Assembly: GCF_002078875.1 (NCBI RefSeq)
Contig: NC_034412.1
Coordinates: forward strand, 9,710,041-9,774,040
Direction: 5' to 3'
DNA from: Numida meleagris
Lineage: Eukaryota; Chordata; Aves; Galliformes; Numididae
Length of the DNA stretch: 64,000 nucleotides
This document shows positions 38,583 to 48,824 of this stretch, piece by piece (within the stretch, counting starts at the first letter, position 1; each line of letters begins with the position of its first letter). The notes beneath the pieces are model-generated. The model had not been told where the DNA came from. It saw only the letters and a program-made list of their open reading frames with translations, and ran no database searches. Both the position numbers and the translations under genes were made by a program.

Positions 38583-38680
38583 AGAATCAGAGAATGGCTT
38601 GGGTTGGAAGGGACCTCAAAGATCATCTAGTTCCAACGCTCTTGCTGTGGGCAGGGTTGCCAACTGCTAGACCAAGCAAA
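38583..38680 (-). mobile_element. CR1-type 3' end fragment, different subfamily, antisense
   Basis: AGAATCAGAGAATGGCTTGG, GTTGGAAGGGACCTCAAAGA and TCATCTAGTTCCAACGCTCT are followed by a GGGCAGGGTTGCCAACTGCT-like segment. This is the 3' end typical of another avian CR1 subfamily from the one that dominates the window. Confidence 0.8.
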
Positions 38681-39862
38681 AAAGTATTGTCCTGTGGTCT
38701 AATATGTACTGGGGACATCACGATTTCTGATGCACAGCTGCTTTCAGACATGAGTTCTTAATGAAAACCAACAACTTTCAGTCACTTATCTGCATATGGG
38801 CAGTATCGAGACAAACCTCAGAGCTCACTGGGAAGGAGCTGCATGCTGGGAATTCTCCTTGCAAGGTTTCATGGTGGTCTCTGGGCAGTGCAGATTTGAT
38901 TGTGCAGATTTTGTGTCACTCAGATACTGTTTCTTCACCTGAGGTTCTTAGGCTTATCTGAGGCTGCCCCAAATGCATGTACCAAAGCTGAGGCCAGGCT
39001 TTCCTCTTCTCAGCTAGGACATGTAATAGATTTTTAACTTGACTGTTCTCAGAAAGCCAAACCTGAGCCATCCACTTCCATGTAGTTTTGTACATCCATT
39101 TTCCTGACACCTTGCCAGGCTCTCCAGGAGATTCTTGAATCCTTGCAAACTTTTTGGCGTGTACCCCTTCCTGTTACAGCAAAACAAGCAAACAAATTCC
39201 GAAATATGTTATATGTTTAACTTCGGCACTTGGAGCTTATTCAGACTGAGAAAACTGAACGGCCAATTTTATTGTATTTTATTTTATTTTTAGCAGTGAT
39301 TTCATAATAGCTTCACAGCCTGCATACAGGAATGCATTCTCAAATTCAGAGAAGCTTGACTGTGTGCTTAAACTTCATTAAAGTTGATAGAACTTCAGCA
39401 CATGTGTAAAATTAAGCATAAGCTTATGTTTTATACAGTCTCCTTGCAGGTGACACTAGCAGCTGCATATGGGTTTCCAACATGTGATTAAATTCCAAAA
39501 GGAGTTTTTAAAAACAGTTTTAGTCAACCTTAATTTTCTGAAATTGGTAGCTTTAACAAAACCTATCTTTTTTGATTAAAATTGCCTGAGACGTGTCCCT
39601 TTTTAAAAGCTCTTCATTTAACTGTCACAATATACAGATTTGTGTGGGATAGAGTTTGTTCATGTAAATTTAATTTCCAGTTAAAGTGGTACAAACACAA
39701 AGTGATTTCAGCAGATATCTGGGAACTCCACGGTGCCTTTGCTTTCAGCTCCTCAGATCTGGGGCCGGGCAGGGCCATAAGCTGCTTCACCTGGTCATCC
39801 AGAGAGGCCAAAGGCACCTGACATCAGGAGAGGGGGAAATCTTGAAAGTTGGTTCTAGTATT
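38681..39862 (+). other. LPP: LPP intron sequence without genes
   Basis: No feature is recognised. An AT-rich stretch (TTTTATTGTATTTTATTTTA) lies at about 39265-39292. Confidence 0.65.
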
Positions 39863-40138
39863 TAGAATCATCATAGAATTGTTTGAGTTGGAAGAGATCT
39901 TTAAAGGTCATCTGGCCAACTCCCTGCAATGAACAGGGACACCTACAGCTCCATTAGGGGCTCAGAGCCCCGTCCAGCCTGACCTCCAGGGACAGGGCAC
40001 CCACCACCTTTCTGTGCAACCTGTGCCAGTGTCTCATCACCCTTGTTGTAAAAAACTTCTTCCTTATATCCAATCTAAATCTCCCCTCTTTTAGTTTGAA
40101 ACCACTTTCCCTTGTCCTATCAGTTTAATTACCTTTGC
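39863..40138 (-). mobile_element. Diverged CR1 subfamily 3' fragment, antisense
   Basis: TAGAATCATCATAGAATTGT, TTGAGTTGGAAGAGATCTTT, AGCTCCATTAGGGGCTCAGA and GCCCCGTCCAGCCTGACCTC are followed by TGTGCCAGTGTCTCATCACC and ATATCCAATCTAAATCTCCC. The order fits CR1, but the subfamily is distinct. It matches the sense copy at 53912-54180. Confidence 0.88.
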
Positions 40139-43100
40139 TATTAAGCGTAAGTGAATATCTGTGTTATTTGTAATCAGTATCTATCTGGCTTCAGCTTGCT
40201 GTTTGTGGCGTGTTTTCCTATTTTTCTGGATTGGACAGTCCTGCGGTATCTGACATTTTCATTCTGGGAAGCTGTGTAGGTATAGCTATTGAGCTGCTCA
40301 ATCTCCTTCATAAGTGATACCAAGCGAGCTCTGTACGTGTCTCGTTGTCAGCTGTTTCTACTTTTCTGGGGAGTCTCTCAAGTTTTTAAAACACTTCCTC
40401 CCAACCTGAACACAATATTTCAGTGTCAGATTCAACAAAAGTGTTGAAAGAAGAGAAATCACCAGTCGTTGACTCTGCACGTCTCTCACTCTGATATTGC
40501 ACAGCACCGGGAAGGACAGAGCTGGAGCTGGGCATTTCTCCCCACCGGGTACAACTCCCTTCCAAGGGTAAGCTCCCTGGCACATCTCTGGGCACATTAT
40601 TTCAGCCATGGGACTTGTAAAACTGACTCTTGGAGGTGGACCTTCCACATGTGGCTTCCATTCAGACAGCCTTTGGTGGAAAAGCATCCAAGATAAATCT
40701 TGTCAAAAATACGCGTCCCTTTTCTTGCCTCTCGCTGTCTTCAACCCATTCTTATTTGACAGTTCACTTAAAAGTTTTGGAGAAGAGTTTAGGAGCTGGT
40801 ACAGTATTCTTGAAGAGGAAACAAAATGGAGAGTAAAAGCTGCTGTGCTCCAGGGCAACACGGCAAGATAGCATCCTCACCTCCTCTTGTGGCTGCTGGT
40901 CTTCCTCTGGCAGCGCCTTGGACACCAGATGTGTGCGTGTAGGCGTGCGTAATTCATGGCTTGTCAGACACGTCCTGTGCACTTGGAGGCATCCTCCTCT
41001 TCCCTCTTCTCTTATGCCAGAAAAGGAAAGAGGAAGATTATGGCTTGGCCAGGATGTGGAGGTTAAGGGATTTTCTACTCGTGGCCATTGCCATTGGATC
41101 TTTCATGAATGTGACTTCCATGGAGTAGGAGTGAGTAGAAAGGCCTTCCTTTACTGCAGTGGACACTTAATGAGCTGTTTGGTTTCTATAATCGATTGAA
41201 CTTTGTATTGGGTAATTGGTTGCTCTTCGGTTATGGCTCCCATTGGAGGCAGATGATGAAATATCCAATATCTCCTCAGCTCTCAGTCTTTCTGTAAGCA
41301 GTGATACTCTGTGGGGAACATCAGCTCTGCTTGATGGCTAATTAGACATTAAGTTGTGGTAATATTGGAGCAGATTTTAAGTTGGCGGGAGAGTGGGCAA
41401 AGAAATGGGAAACTTTTAAGTCATCATAATTATCAATAACGAGTTCTAATGTGATTGTATTAATTAAAGGAAAAAGTATATATTCCCTGCTGCTGTACAG
41501 TTGGTTACAGTCACTGAAAGTCATGCTCAGTCAAAAGGATTTCATGGCCAATTCTTCTTCCCCTATGAGCAGAGAAGTAGTGCTGTCCTGCAGAAGGCAT
41601 AAAGAAAAAGTTGATATATTCCACATTATATTGTATATTCTGCAGACGAACAAGAGAGTTTCACTAATTCAATTTAATTCCCAAGGACGAGTGATTGTAA
41701 CTCCACTCGGAGAATATTAAATTGCCTTAATGGAAAAATAAACTGGTTTTATTCTCCCCCTTCTCTCCCCATCTTCCTCATTCAGCTTTCAAATAACTTT
41801 ATGTGCCTCCTTAGTTTATTAATACACTTCTCATCTTGCTGCTGATTTAGCATCTGGTAGCACTTAGCACAGACAAGACTCCCAAGACTTTTGATCAGAC
41901 ATGTTAAGTAAACTATAGGAGCTGTCAGCTCTGCTGCTGGCAGATGTCGGATGGTGGGACTCCTCCTCTCCATCCATCCCCACACTTCTTCATCAAACCC
42001 ATCCTGTTGCTTTCATGTGCCTCTTCCTTGTGTTCTAGCTGCCCCACAGTGTGAAGATCCTCCTGTTGACTAAAGAACACGTGCAGTTTCACTGTTTTTT
42101 ACTAGTGCCGCAGTCTTGAAAGCCACATTTAGCCAATGTTGAAAAGTCCGGCACTTTCTTCCACGAGCAAAAGCCAGAGGTTGGAAGCCGAAAAAGGCCT
42201 TCTGTAGGTTTGGATGCTCATGGTGGCAACTGGATCCAGCATTTGGATCTGATGTAGTCAGGGTGTTCGTGCAGTGAAATTGGAACTGGAGATTTGATGG
42301 CTTTGGTGGTGATTTATCATCTTCTGGCTTGTTTTGTCAGGGCTGGAACAGCAAACGTAGAGAATGAAACAGCCGTTGAGGAGCTGCTTTGGCCCAGTGG
42401 ATTAGTGTTCATCTGGTGGCCAGAAGGAGCTGGTTTAAGTTCCTCACTTACCCCGCCTGGTGCTCTGCAGCCCTTCGCTCCCAGTCCTCTACCTGGTTGC
42501 CCTGGGATCCAGCTGACAATGAGCTCCTCAGGACAGGATGTTTCCTCTGATATGTGAGCAGTGCCTATCAGACTGACCTCTAGGGAAATATAAAACATCG
42601 TTGTACAGATTCATAATGGGAATGAAGTCTTTGCTCTCTTTCTTACATGGATCCCAGGAGGCTGAGTGCAACTGACTGCATTTTCTGTCATCTCCGCTCC
42701 AAGGTGGGAAGAAGTGGGTTTCCAGGTGTTGGTCCAAACCCTGCACTAAGGCAGTGATCAGTTGTTAAACTGGAGAGACTGACACGTACCCACCAGCAGA
42801 AGGAGTGACTGCAGGGTGACAGCTGGCAAACAGAAAGCATGGTGGAGGCTTACTGGAGATGTAAATGTGCAGAGCCAAATCAGATCAGCAAGCGTCAATA
42901 GGCCAGACAAAGATGTAAAAGGGGGAGCACAGAGTATCATTTATTTATTTATTCACTTTTGAAGCATCTTCCTAGTTTTCTTCCACATGTTTCTCCAGCT
43001 GCCTTTGAAACCCATGTAAACTCACAGCAACCACAGTGTCATGTAGCAAAAGTAGCTCTGCGGCTCAGCAGCATGTTCTGTGATGAAACACCTAATTTGT

Positions 43101-43377
43101 GTTGTTTTGAAACTGATACCTTCTAGTTTCATGCTTTCTTCTTCTGTTATCTTTCTTTTTTTATCATTATTTATCCTTCTCGTTAGCCTCCTATACAACA
43201 CTGAGGTTATGAATTGGTCTTTAAGATTTCGCAAGATGTTTCCTGGCTATGCTAGCAAATAACCTCTCTCCTTGTTCATTTGCCCAAGCTGTAAGCCTTG
43301 CAGTTCTCTACAATCCCTAGTTGCTTTAGAGACAAACCAATTAATCCTGATGGCACCCAGAGCTATTTACTGACGAT
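40139..43377 (+). other. LPP: LPP intron sequence without genes
   Basis: 3.2 kb with no recognised exon, mobile element or RNA gene. Confidence 0.65.
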
Positions 43378-43510
43378 AGAGTCATAGAATCATTAAGGTT
43401 GGAAGAGATGTCTGAGATCATCTAGTCCAATCGTCAACCCATCCACCCCATGCTCACTAGCCATGTCCCTCAGTGCCACATCTGCCCTTTTCTTCAACAC
43501 CTCCAGGGGC
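43378..43510 (-). mobile_element. CR1 LINE 3' fragment, antisense
   Basis: AGAGTCATAGAATCATTAAG, GAGATCATCTAGTCCAATCG and CATGTCCCTCAGTGCCACAT run to CAACACCTCCAGGGGCA, where the match breaks off. Confidence 0.9.
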
Positions 43511-45439
43511 AAATGATGGAAAGCATTTGGCATGTTGGCTGCGCGCTGCTGGGGCAGCAAGGTGGGCTCCTGCTGCATAGTGGCTCCCACACCCCCTCAT
43601 TTAAGCCCCGTTGCAGGCAGCCCGATTTACGGACAGATCTTCAAAAGTGGCCAGAACTGCAGGAACATTGCTCGGTTAAAAGACATTTGTGTCAGAGAGA
43701 CACTGAGCGTTGCCTTTGAACAGCCCACTTCAAACTTTTGAAGTGTTTTCCTTTGGTGCGGCTAGCATCCAGTGACACAAACCAGGTAAAACCACTGCAT
43801 GCCTTAAAAAAGAAAGAGCAGGGGAAAAAATAAATCAAAACGCAACTTCCCTTTGGCTTTTATTCTTGATGTCATCAAAAGACTAAAAAGGATATTTCAG
43901 GCCTGGCTTCAGCTTGATGGAACAGCAGGGAAGTTCTTTTCTATTAGATCCTTGATACAATCACGTCTGGTGAAATCACTGCGGTCACATCTGCTGAAAT
44001 CTTCCATCATTTCGGATTTGTTTCAAAAGATCCAATCTGTCTGTTTTTAAAGGGCACGACTAGTTTTCCAGCCTCTCCGTGGTGCCTGGAACAGCGATTT
44101 TGTATCAGTCAAACATCTTAGACCCTCCCGGCCTGGAGTGCTGCAGTGAGCTCTTGTCACCATGTGCGTGCTTGGTAGGGCAGCCTCTTCCAACTGCTTT
44201 CATTTACATCAGGGAATTTGAAACAAAATGTTTGCACTTGTCTTTAGGCTGAGGGGAGGATAGACACAGCAGCTCATGGTCTGGGTGCCTCATTTTCCTG
44301 TTGGATGCCTTTGAGGATGCATCTTGTTGCCACTGTGGTGGCTTTTTGTGCTTTACATGGCTCCTGTGACCTTGGAAGGAAGGCTGGGAAATTCTGTGGT
44401 GAAAAGGATGGGGAAGCAAGGGCGTGTGTTTGAAGAGGATCTTGCCTCTGGCAGTGGTATTGTTGGAGAACGTGCAAAGAGAGGGAAAAAGAAAACAACG
44501 CACAAATAGCAGTCTGAAGTGTGTCAAGACTGAATCACTTCTTTTCTTCTTCCTGGTTAAAACTTCTCACAGCTTCTTCTTGTAGGTACAGTTTGCCATC
44601 AAAACCAAACATCTTTCCCCTCCTTTCTCCCACTTGCCCTTGGCTAAAATAGGAAATAGGAGTCCCATCTTCCTTTCCCTGTCTGCAATTCTGTCTAGGC
44701 CCACTGCCTGGGGCCACGAGAGCTACTGGCTCCTTGTCTGGAGAGCCCTTTCCTTTGCTCTTCCTTCAGCGAGGATTCCCACAGCCTGCAGAGCATGGCA
44801 GACGGCTGCGGGGATGGAAGGAGGGGAAAGTGGAGGAAAGTTTTGCCAGCTCCAGGTTCCACAGCGTCTCTCAGCCAGTTTGGCTCCATCCCATCACCCA
44901 AAGGTACATCTGTACCTGTAGGACATTGCATTTCCCAGCAAGGGCAGCTTGCATTCTCCAGCACCAATGAAATGCACTCAGCTCTGCCTGCTTTGGACAA
45001 GCCTTGTGCCAAGCCAGTGGGTGGGAGGGAGGTGGATCTCAATATTGGAAGACAGCGCTGTAGTGAGCCCTGGTGCCCTAACCCTGATCTAATCCTAACC
45101 CATACACGTCTCTTGTCACAGGGGTAATGACTGTCCCAGGCTGCAGCACTGCATGGCAGCAAACAAGGCGAGGAGAAATGGGGAAACAGAGCACAGCAGA
45201 GAGGTTGGGTCTGGGCAGGGAGAGGAATTTGGGGCAGGAGCTGGGAGGGACATCTGGGAGCCAGATTCTTCTCCCTGACCCTATTGCAAGGAGCTGACGT
45301 GGACAAACAGCAATGTCCTTGCATCCCTGCCGTAACTTGCAAAGTGTAATAAGAGCAGGTGATCTAGGTTGTAGGAAAAGGTGCCCCTGGGGAAATCATA
45401 GTGCTTTTCATATCTTCCAGCTTGACAAGTAGTCCTCTG
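43511..45439 (+). other. LPP: LPP intron sequence without genes
   Basis: No feature is recognised. A 215-codon open stretch on the minus strand (45342-44695) is low in recognisable structure and rated as chance. Confidence 0.6.
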
Positions 45440-46200
45440 GCCTTTTTTAGCACAGTGAGCTCAGCTTTGAGGCCGCGCGTGCCCTCTGGACTGCATGCTC
45501 TGCACAGAGCTTCCCTTGGGGTGGCGAGGGGACCTGTGGCACTGCCTGGTGCTGGGCGGTAGGATTAGGGAAATGAAAGCCAGTTTTCATTGGAACGGCG
45601 TGGGTTGACAGGGCGCAGGAGTGGATTACCCTCGCAGCTGCTTGGAGCCGCACACCGGGAGTTCAGGGGCGGCCAACAAGGCAGGCAGCACGGCTCCGCT
45701 GTTTTTCTCTCTTCTGCCTCGCAGCAGGGACTGAGCCAGGGGGTGGGAGTGTAGGCGTTGCAGAAATGCACGTGAGTGGATAGTCTCTGGCGTGAGTAAT
45801 TTGTTGGATGGGGTTGGTTTATGTTTGCTTTCTGTCGAACTCACGTTGGCCGGGCCAAAGATAGCATCCTTTTCCCTTTTTAAAGCCGTTTTTCCATATA
45901 CTGGCTGGCTGAAAGGGAGCGTGCACAAGTGACTGCAGCGATGCAGTAAATCCGACAGAAATAGCAGGAGCGGTTCTTTCTGGTTCCAGCGCTCGTATTT
46001 GCGAAGTCGTTTGCTCACCCAGCACAGTTCCTCGGAGCTGAGCCCTGTCTGCGCCGACCTGTTGTGCCGTGGGACCCGGCGCTCGGGTTCTGTTCCAGAG
46101 CAATATCATAAAATTTTTATAGCGACGTCATGACAAAGAGCATGAGAACAGAAGTGAGTTAACCCTCTCTTACTGAAGTTTTACTGTCGCAAATTCTCCT
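45440..46200 (-). promoter_or_regulatory. CpG-rich block with a minus-strand CRE/TATA-like arrangement
   Basis: By eye about 40 CpG dinucleotides fall in 760 bases, with dense clusters near 45470, 45985-46010 and 46048-46085. At its right edge the minus strand reads a CRE-like TGACGTCG (46130-46123), then TATAAAAA (46121-46114), then CpG-rich sequence. That order suits a promoter firing on the minus strand, antisense to LPP, with a start near 46090-46080. Human LPP has annotated antisense RNAs; whether this block corresponds to any of them is unknown. No convincing protein is seen downstream. Confidence 0.35.
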
Positions 46201-48701
46201 CCTGTTCCCACGTGCAACAAATCCCTTGATGGATACTGGAGCTTGGAGAAAAATGCAAGACCTGTGGAGATGGGGAAGAGAGAGCAAGGAGAGAGCTGTC
46301 TGTGTGAGCACTGCTGTTTCTAAGAGGTACTCAAGGTCCAGTCCCATCCCCACAGGCCCCCACACACATCAGCAGCGTTATTCGTTGGCACTGTCGTACT
46401 GCATTCTGCTTCAGCATTTGGAGAATTGGGCTCTTCATCTACGCTGATTATATTTTAATTGAATAAATAAATCTTTTGCAGAGCCTGAAATCAATGGAGA
46501 TATTTCCATGTTTGTGTTTCTTTTTTTTTTTTAATTTTATTTTTCTAGGTTTCCTAAGGACATTTAACTTTTACAACCTTACAACTTGCTCTGCAGTGTT
46601 TGCTAGTCAGCTATTGCATAATTGTTCTGGGGGGTGAGAACCTGGGAATAAAATGGCACAGAAATGCTAAGAAGCAGAATTGAAATCGGCTGATCTTCTA
46701 ATCTGCTGCCATCTCTCCTCTCCAGGATCAGTGCTGTCCCAAAGCCAGGCACCAGGCAGCCCCTTCCTGGGCCCCACTCTTACTCCTGGTTCTGCCATTG
46801 ACTTGCTCCGTGATTTATCTGTCCAGATGTGGGGGCCTTGGGTGCCCTTCACATCTCCCCCCTTTCCAGACTGGCTTTTGGCCACTTAGCTTAAAAATTC
46901 TCTGGAGTGGAGCAATCTCATGTTTTGAGTCTAGGAAGCCTGTGGCTGCCCTGCAGTTATTGTAGGCCAGCAATTGGAGGATGGAGAAAAAGCAAGCAAG
47001 AGCCATGAAGTGTGCTAGTAATGGAAAGGAAATTAGACTTTTTCAGGTTTAAAAATGCAGGTACCTACAGCTAGCCTGGAATAATGATCTGGGGCAATTC
47101 CTGCCTAAAGTAATTATTTTTTGAACAATAGTTTGGATGGAAAAACTTTGGCTTTATAATAAAAAGAAGTAAGAAAAATTGAATTTTTAAGTAGTTTCTA
47201 ACCTGACTTTCAGCCTTTTAGATTATGTGTTCTTGCATAAAGCGCATTGAGGATTCCATTTTCATGTCAGTCAAGCCAAATTTATTGTAATCCAATAAGA
47301 TTTAATCATCATTAGAAACTAATGAATGCCTTAGCACGTATAAGTTTGGCGGCTCACAGCCTCCCTGCTTTGCATAGGCTGTCTCTCTGACCAAGTTGCT
47401 GCTTACGTGTCGGATTCATGACTGGGGAGTTCTGTAAAACAGGTAATGATCTAGTGCTCCTTAAATGAAATTTAAATAAAACCTATCTGGAGCAGACAGT
47501 GAGCCAAAGGGAAAGGAAAATTTTTAGCTTGGAAAATTGAAGTCACTTGGTGAGAATGAAGGCAAACAGAGCTAGATTGTCTGTGGGGAAGTGCTGGTAT
47601 GGTCTGTACCGGCATTACAGATTAAATTAGGTGAGATGTTATATAATTCTTTTGTATTTTTATTAGTGTAATAGTTACACTGCACTGAGCTCTGTAGCTG
47701 CATGTACATGGAGAGCTTCTGCCTGGGGAGTTTGTAGATAACTCAGACGGGAAAGAACAGAAGATAAATATTGACTGTGATTCAGGTTCAGAGAAGACTT
47801 TAAATGTGTATTATTTCACTTGACGCAAGAACTTCTGCTTCTATGCCTTCCCTAAGTGTGGCGAGGTGGGTACGCTCCTGGCATCACGCTTGTTGGGGAT
47901 CCTTTGCTGGCCTCCTTGAACATTACTGTGGTCCATGGGGACCACTTTCTATCCTGTGGCACTGAGACCTGAGCTTTTTGTTCTTTGCTTCCAGAGTTGG
48001 GTAGTGGCGGTGAAAATTCATGTCTGTCCCCATTTGTGCAAATGTACTGACCATCCCGATACAAGTGGGGAGAGGCCAACTTAATAGCAGAGAGAAAGCA
48101 AGGTGAACTGGATTGAAAAGGGTTCCTGGATGTAGGTTGGTGTCTGCTCTGGTCATGGACTTCCCCAGATAATAACCCTTTTCCCAAGGGCCTTCATTGT
48201 ATTGCTTTGTGACTCCTTATTTCAGATCATGCCCTTCACTTCGAGTCCACTAGAAATAAGCTGAACTTTTTTACTCCTCAAGGGAGTGATGGAAATTGTA
48301 AAGAAGTGTTGAATCAGACAGGTACAGCTAGCATGGATTGATTCAAAATAATAACAGGTGTGCAAGTGACTGGGTGCTGGTCTCAGCTTGCAGCTCCACT
48401 GCCTTTGTGCTCACCTCGGCAGCACATTGCTCTCCATGTTGTGTAATCCTCCAAGTCAACATAATGGGACCATAGTGGGAAGCACATGAAGAAAAGCCCC
48501 AAAGCAGCCTAAAATTTTATGACATGGAGCCTTCCTCCTCATCCCTGGTTCTGGGGGAGAGCTGTATCATTTCAACATGTTTGTCCCTGCAGCCTGAGAG
48601 TTATTGCTAGGGCATGGTGGCCGCTCTCTTTGAGGACAGTAAGAAACCATGTTCCAGGCCACGGTCTGAGTAACTGGAACTCTTCTTCTTTCTTCTTTAA
48701 G
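46201..48701 (+). other. LPP: 3' end of the 17.2 kb LPP intron
   Basis: No gene or mobile element. 47060-47520 is AT-rich, unique-looking sequence with CCAAT (about 47292), AACAAT, TAAT and Oct-like TTTGCAT words, possibly regulatory. The intron ends in the pyrimidine-rich acceptor TCTTCTTCTTTCTTCTTTAA followed by G. Confidence 0.65.
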
Positions 48702-48824
48702 GTGAATCCTGGTGGCAAGACACTTGAGGAGAGGCGCTCCAGCCTAGATGCAGAGATCGACTCCCTGACCAGCATCCTGGCCGACCTAGAGAGCAGCTCT
48801 CCGTACAAACCTCGGATTCAACAG
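48702..48824 (+). CDS. LPP: LPP third coding exon: nuclear-export/LD-like helix
   Basis: This is a 123-base exon in phase 0 at both ends, encoding residues 102-142. The acceptor is a pyrimidine tract ending TTTAAG at 48701. The donor CAG|GTTGGT at 48825 is weak because positions +3 and +4 are T and G. The peptide starts VNPGGKTLEERRSSLDAEID and continues through SLTSILADLE to SSSPYKPRIQQ. The leucine-rich run at about residues 116-130 corresponds to the nuclear export signal of mammalian LPP and resembles the LD-type amphipathic helices of adhesion proteins. Residue 102 is Val where I recall Gly in human. The frame stays open past the donor to a stop at 49131-49133, so failure to splice would add about 102 residues. 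The next LPP exon is not in this window. Confidence 0.96.

Noticed and set aside
43853..44050. Small open frame with a hydrophobic/basic helix-like peptide
   Set aside because: No acceptor or donor at its borders and no similarity that I recognise.
45074..45104. Telomere-like words (CCCTAACCCTGATC and CCTAACCC)
   Set aside because: Only two or three imperfect units, too few to call an interstitial telomeric repeat.
44695..45342. 215-codon open frame on the minus strand
   Set aside because: It lies in GC-leaning intronic sequence and has low-complexity Ser/Pro/Leu/Cys composition. I recognise no domain, exon borders or family similarity, so it is most likely chance.
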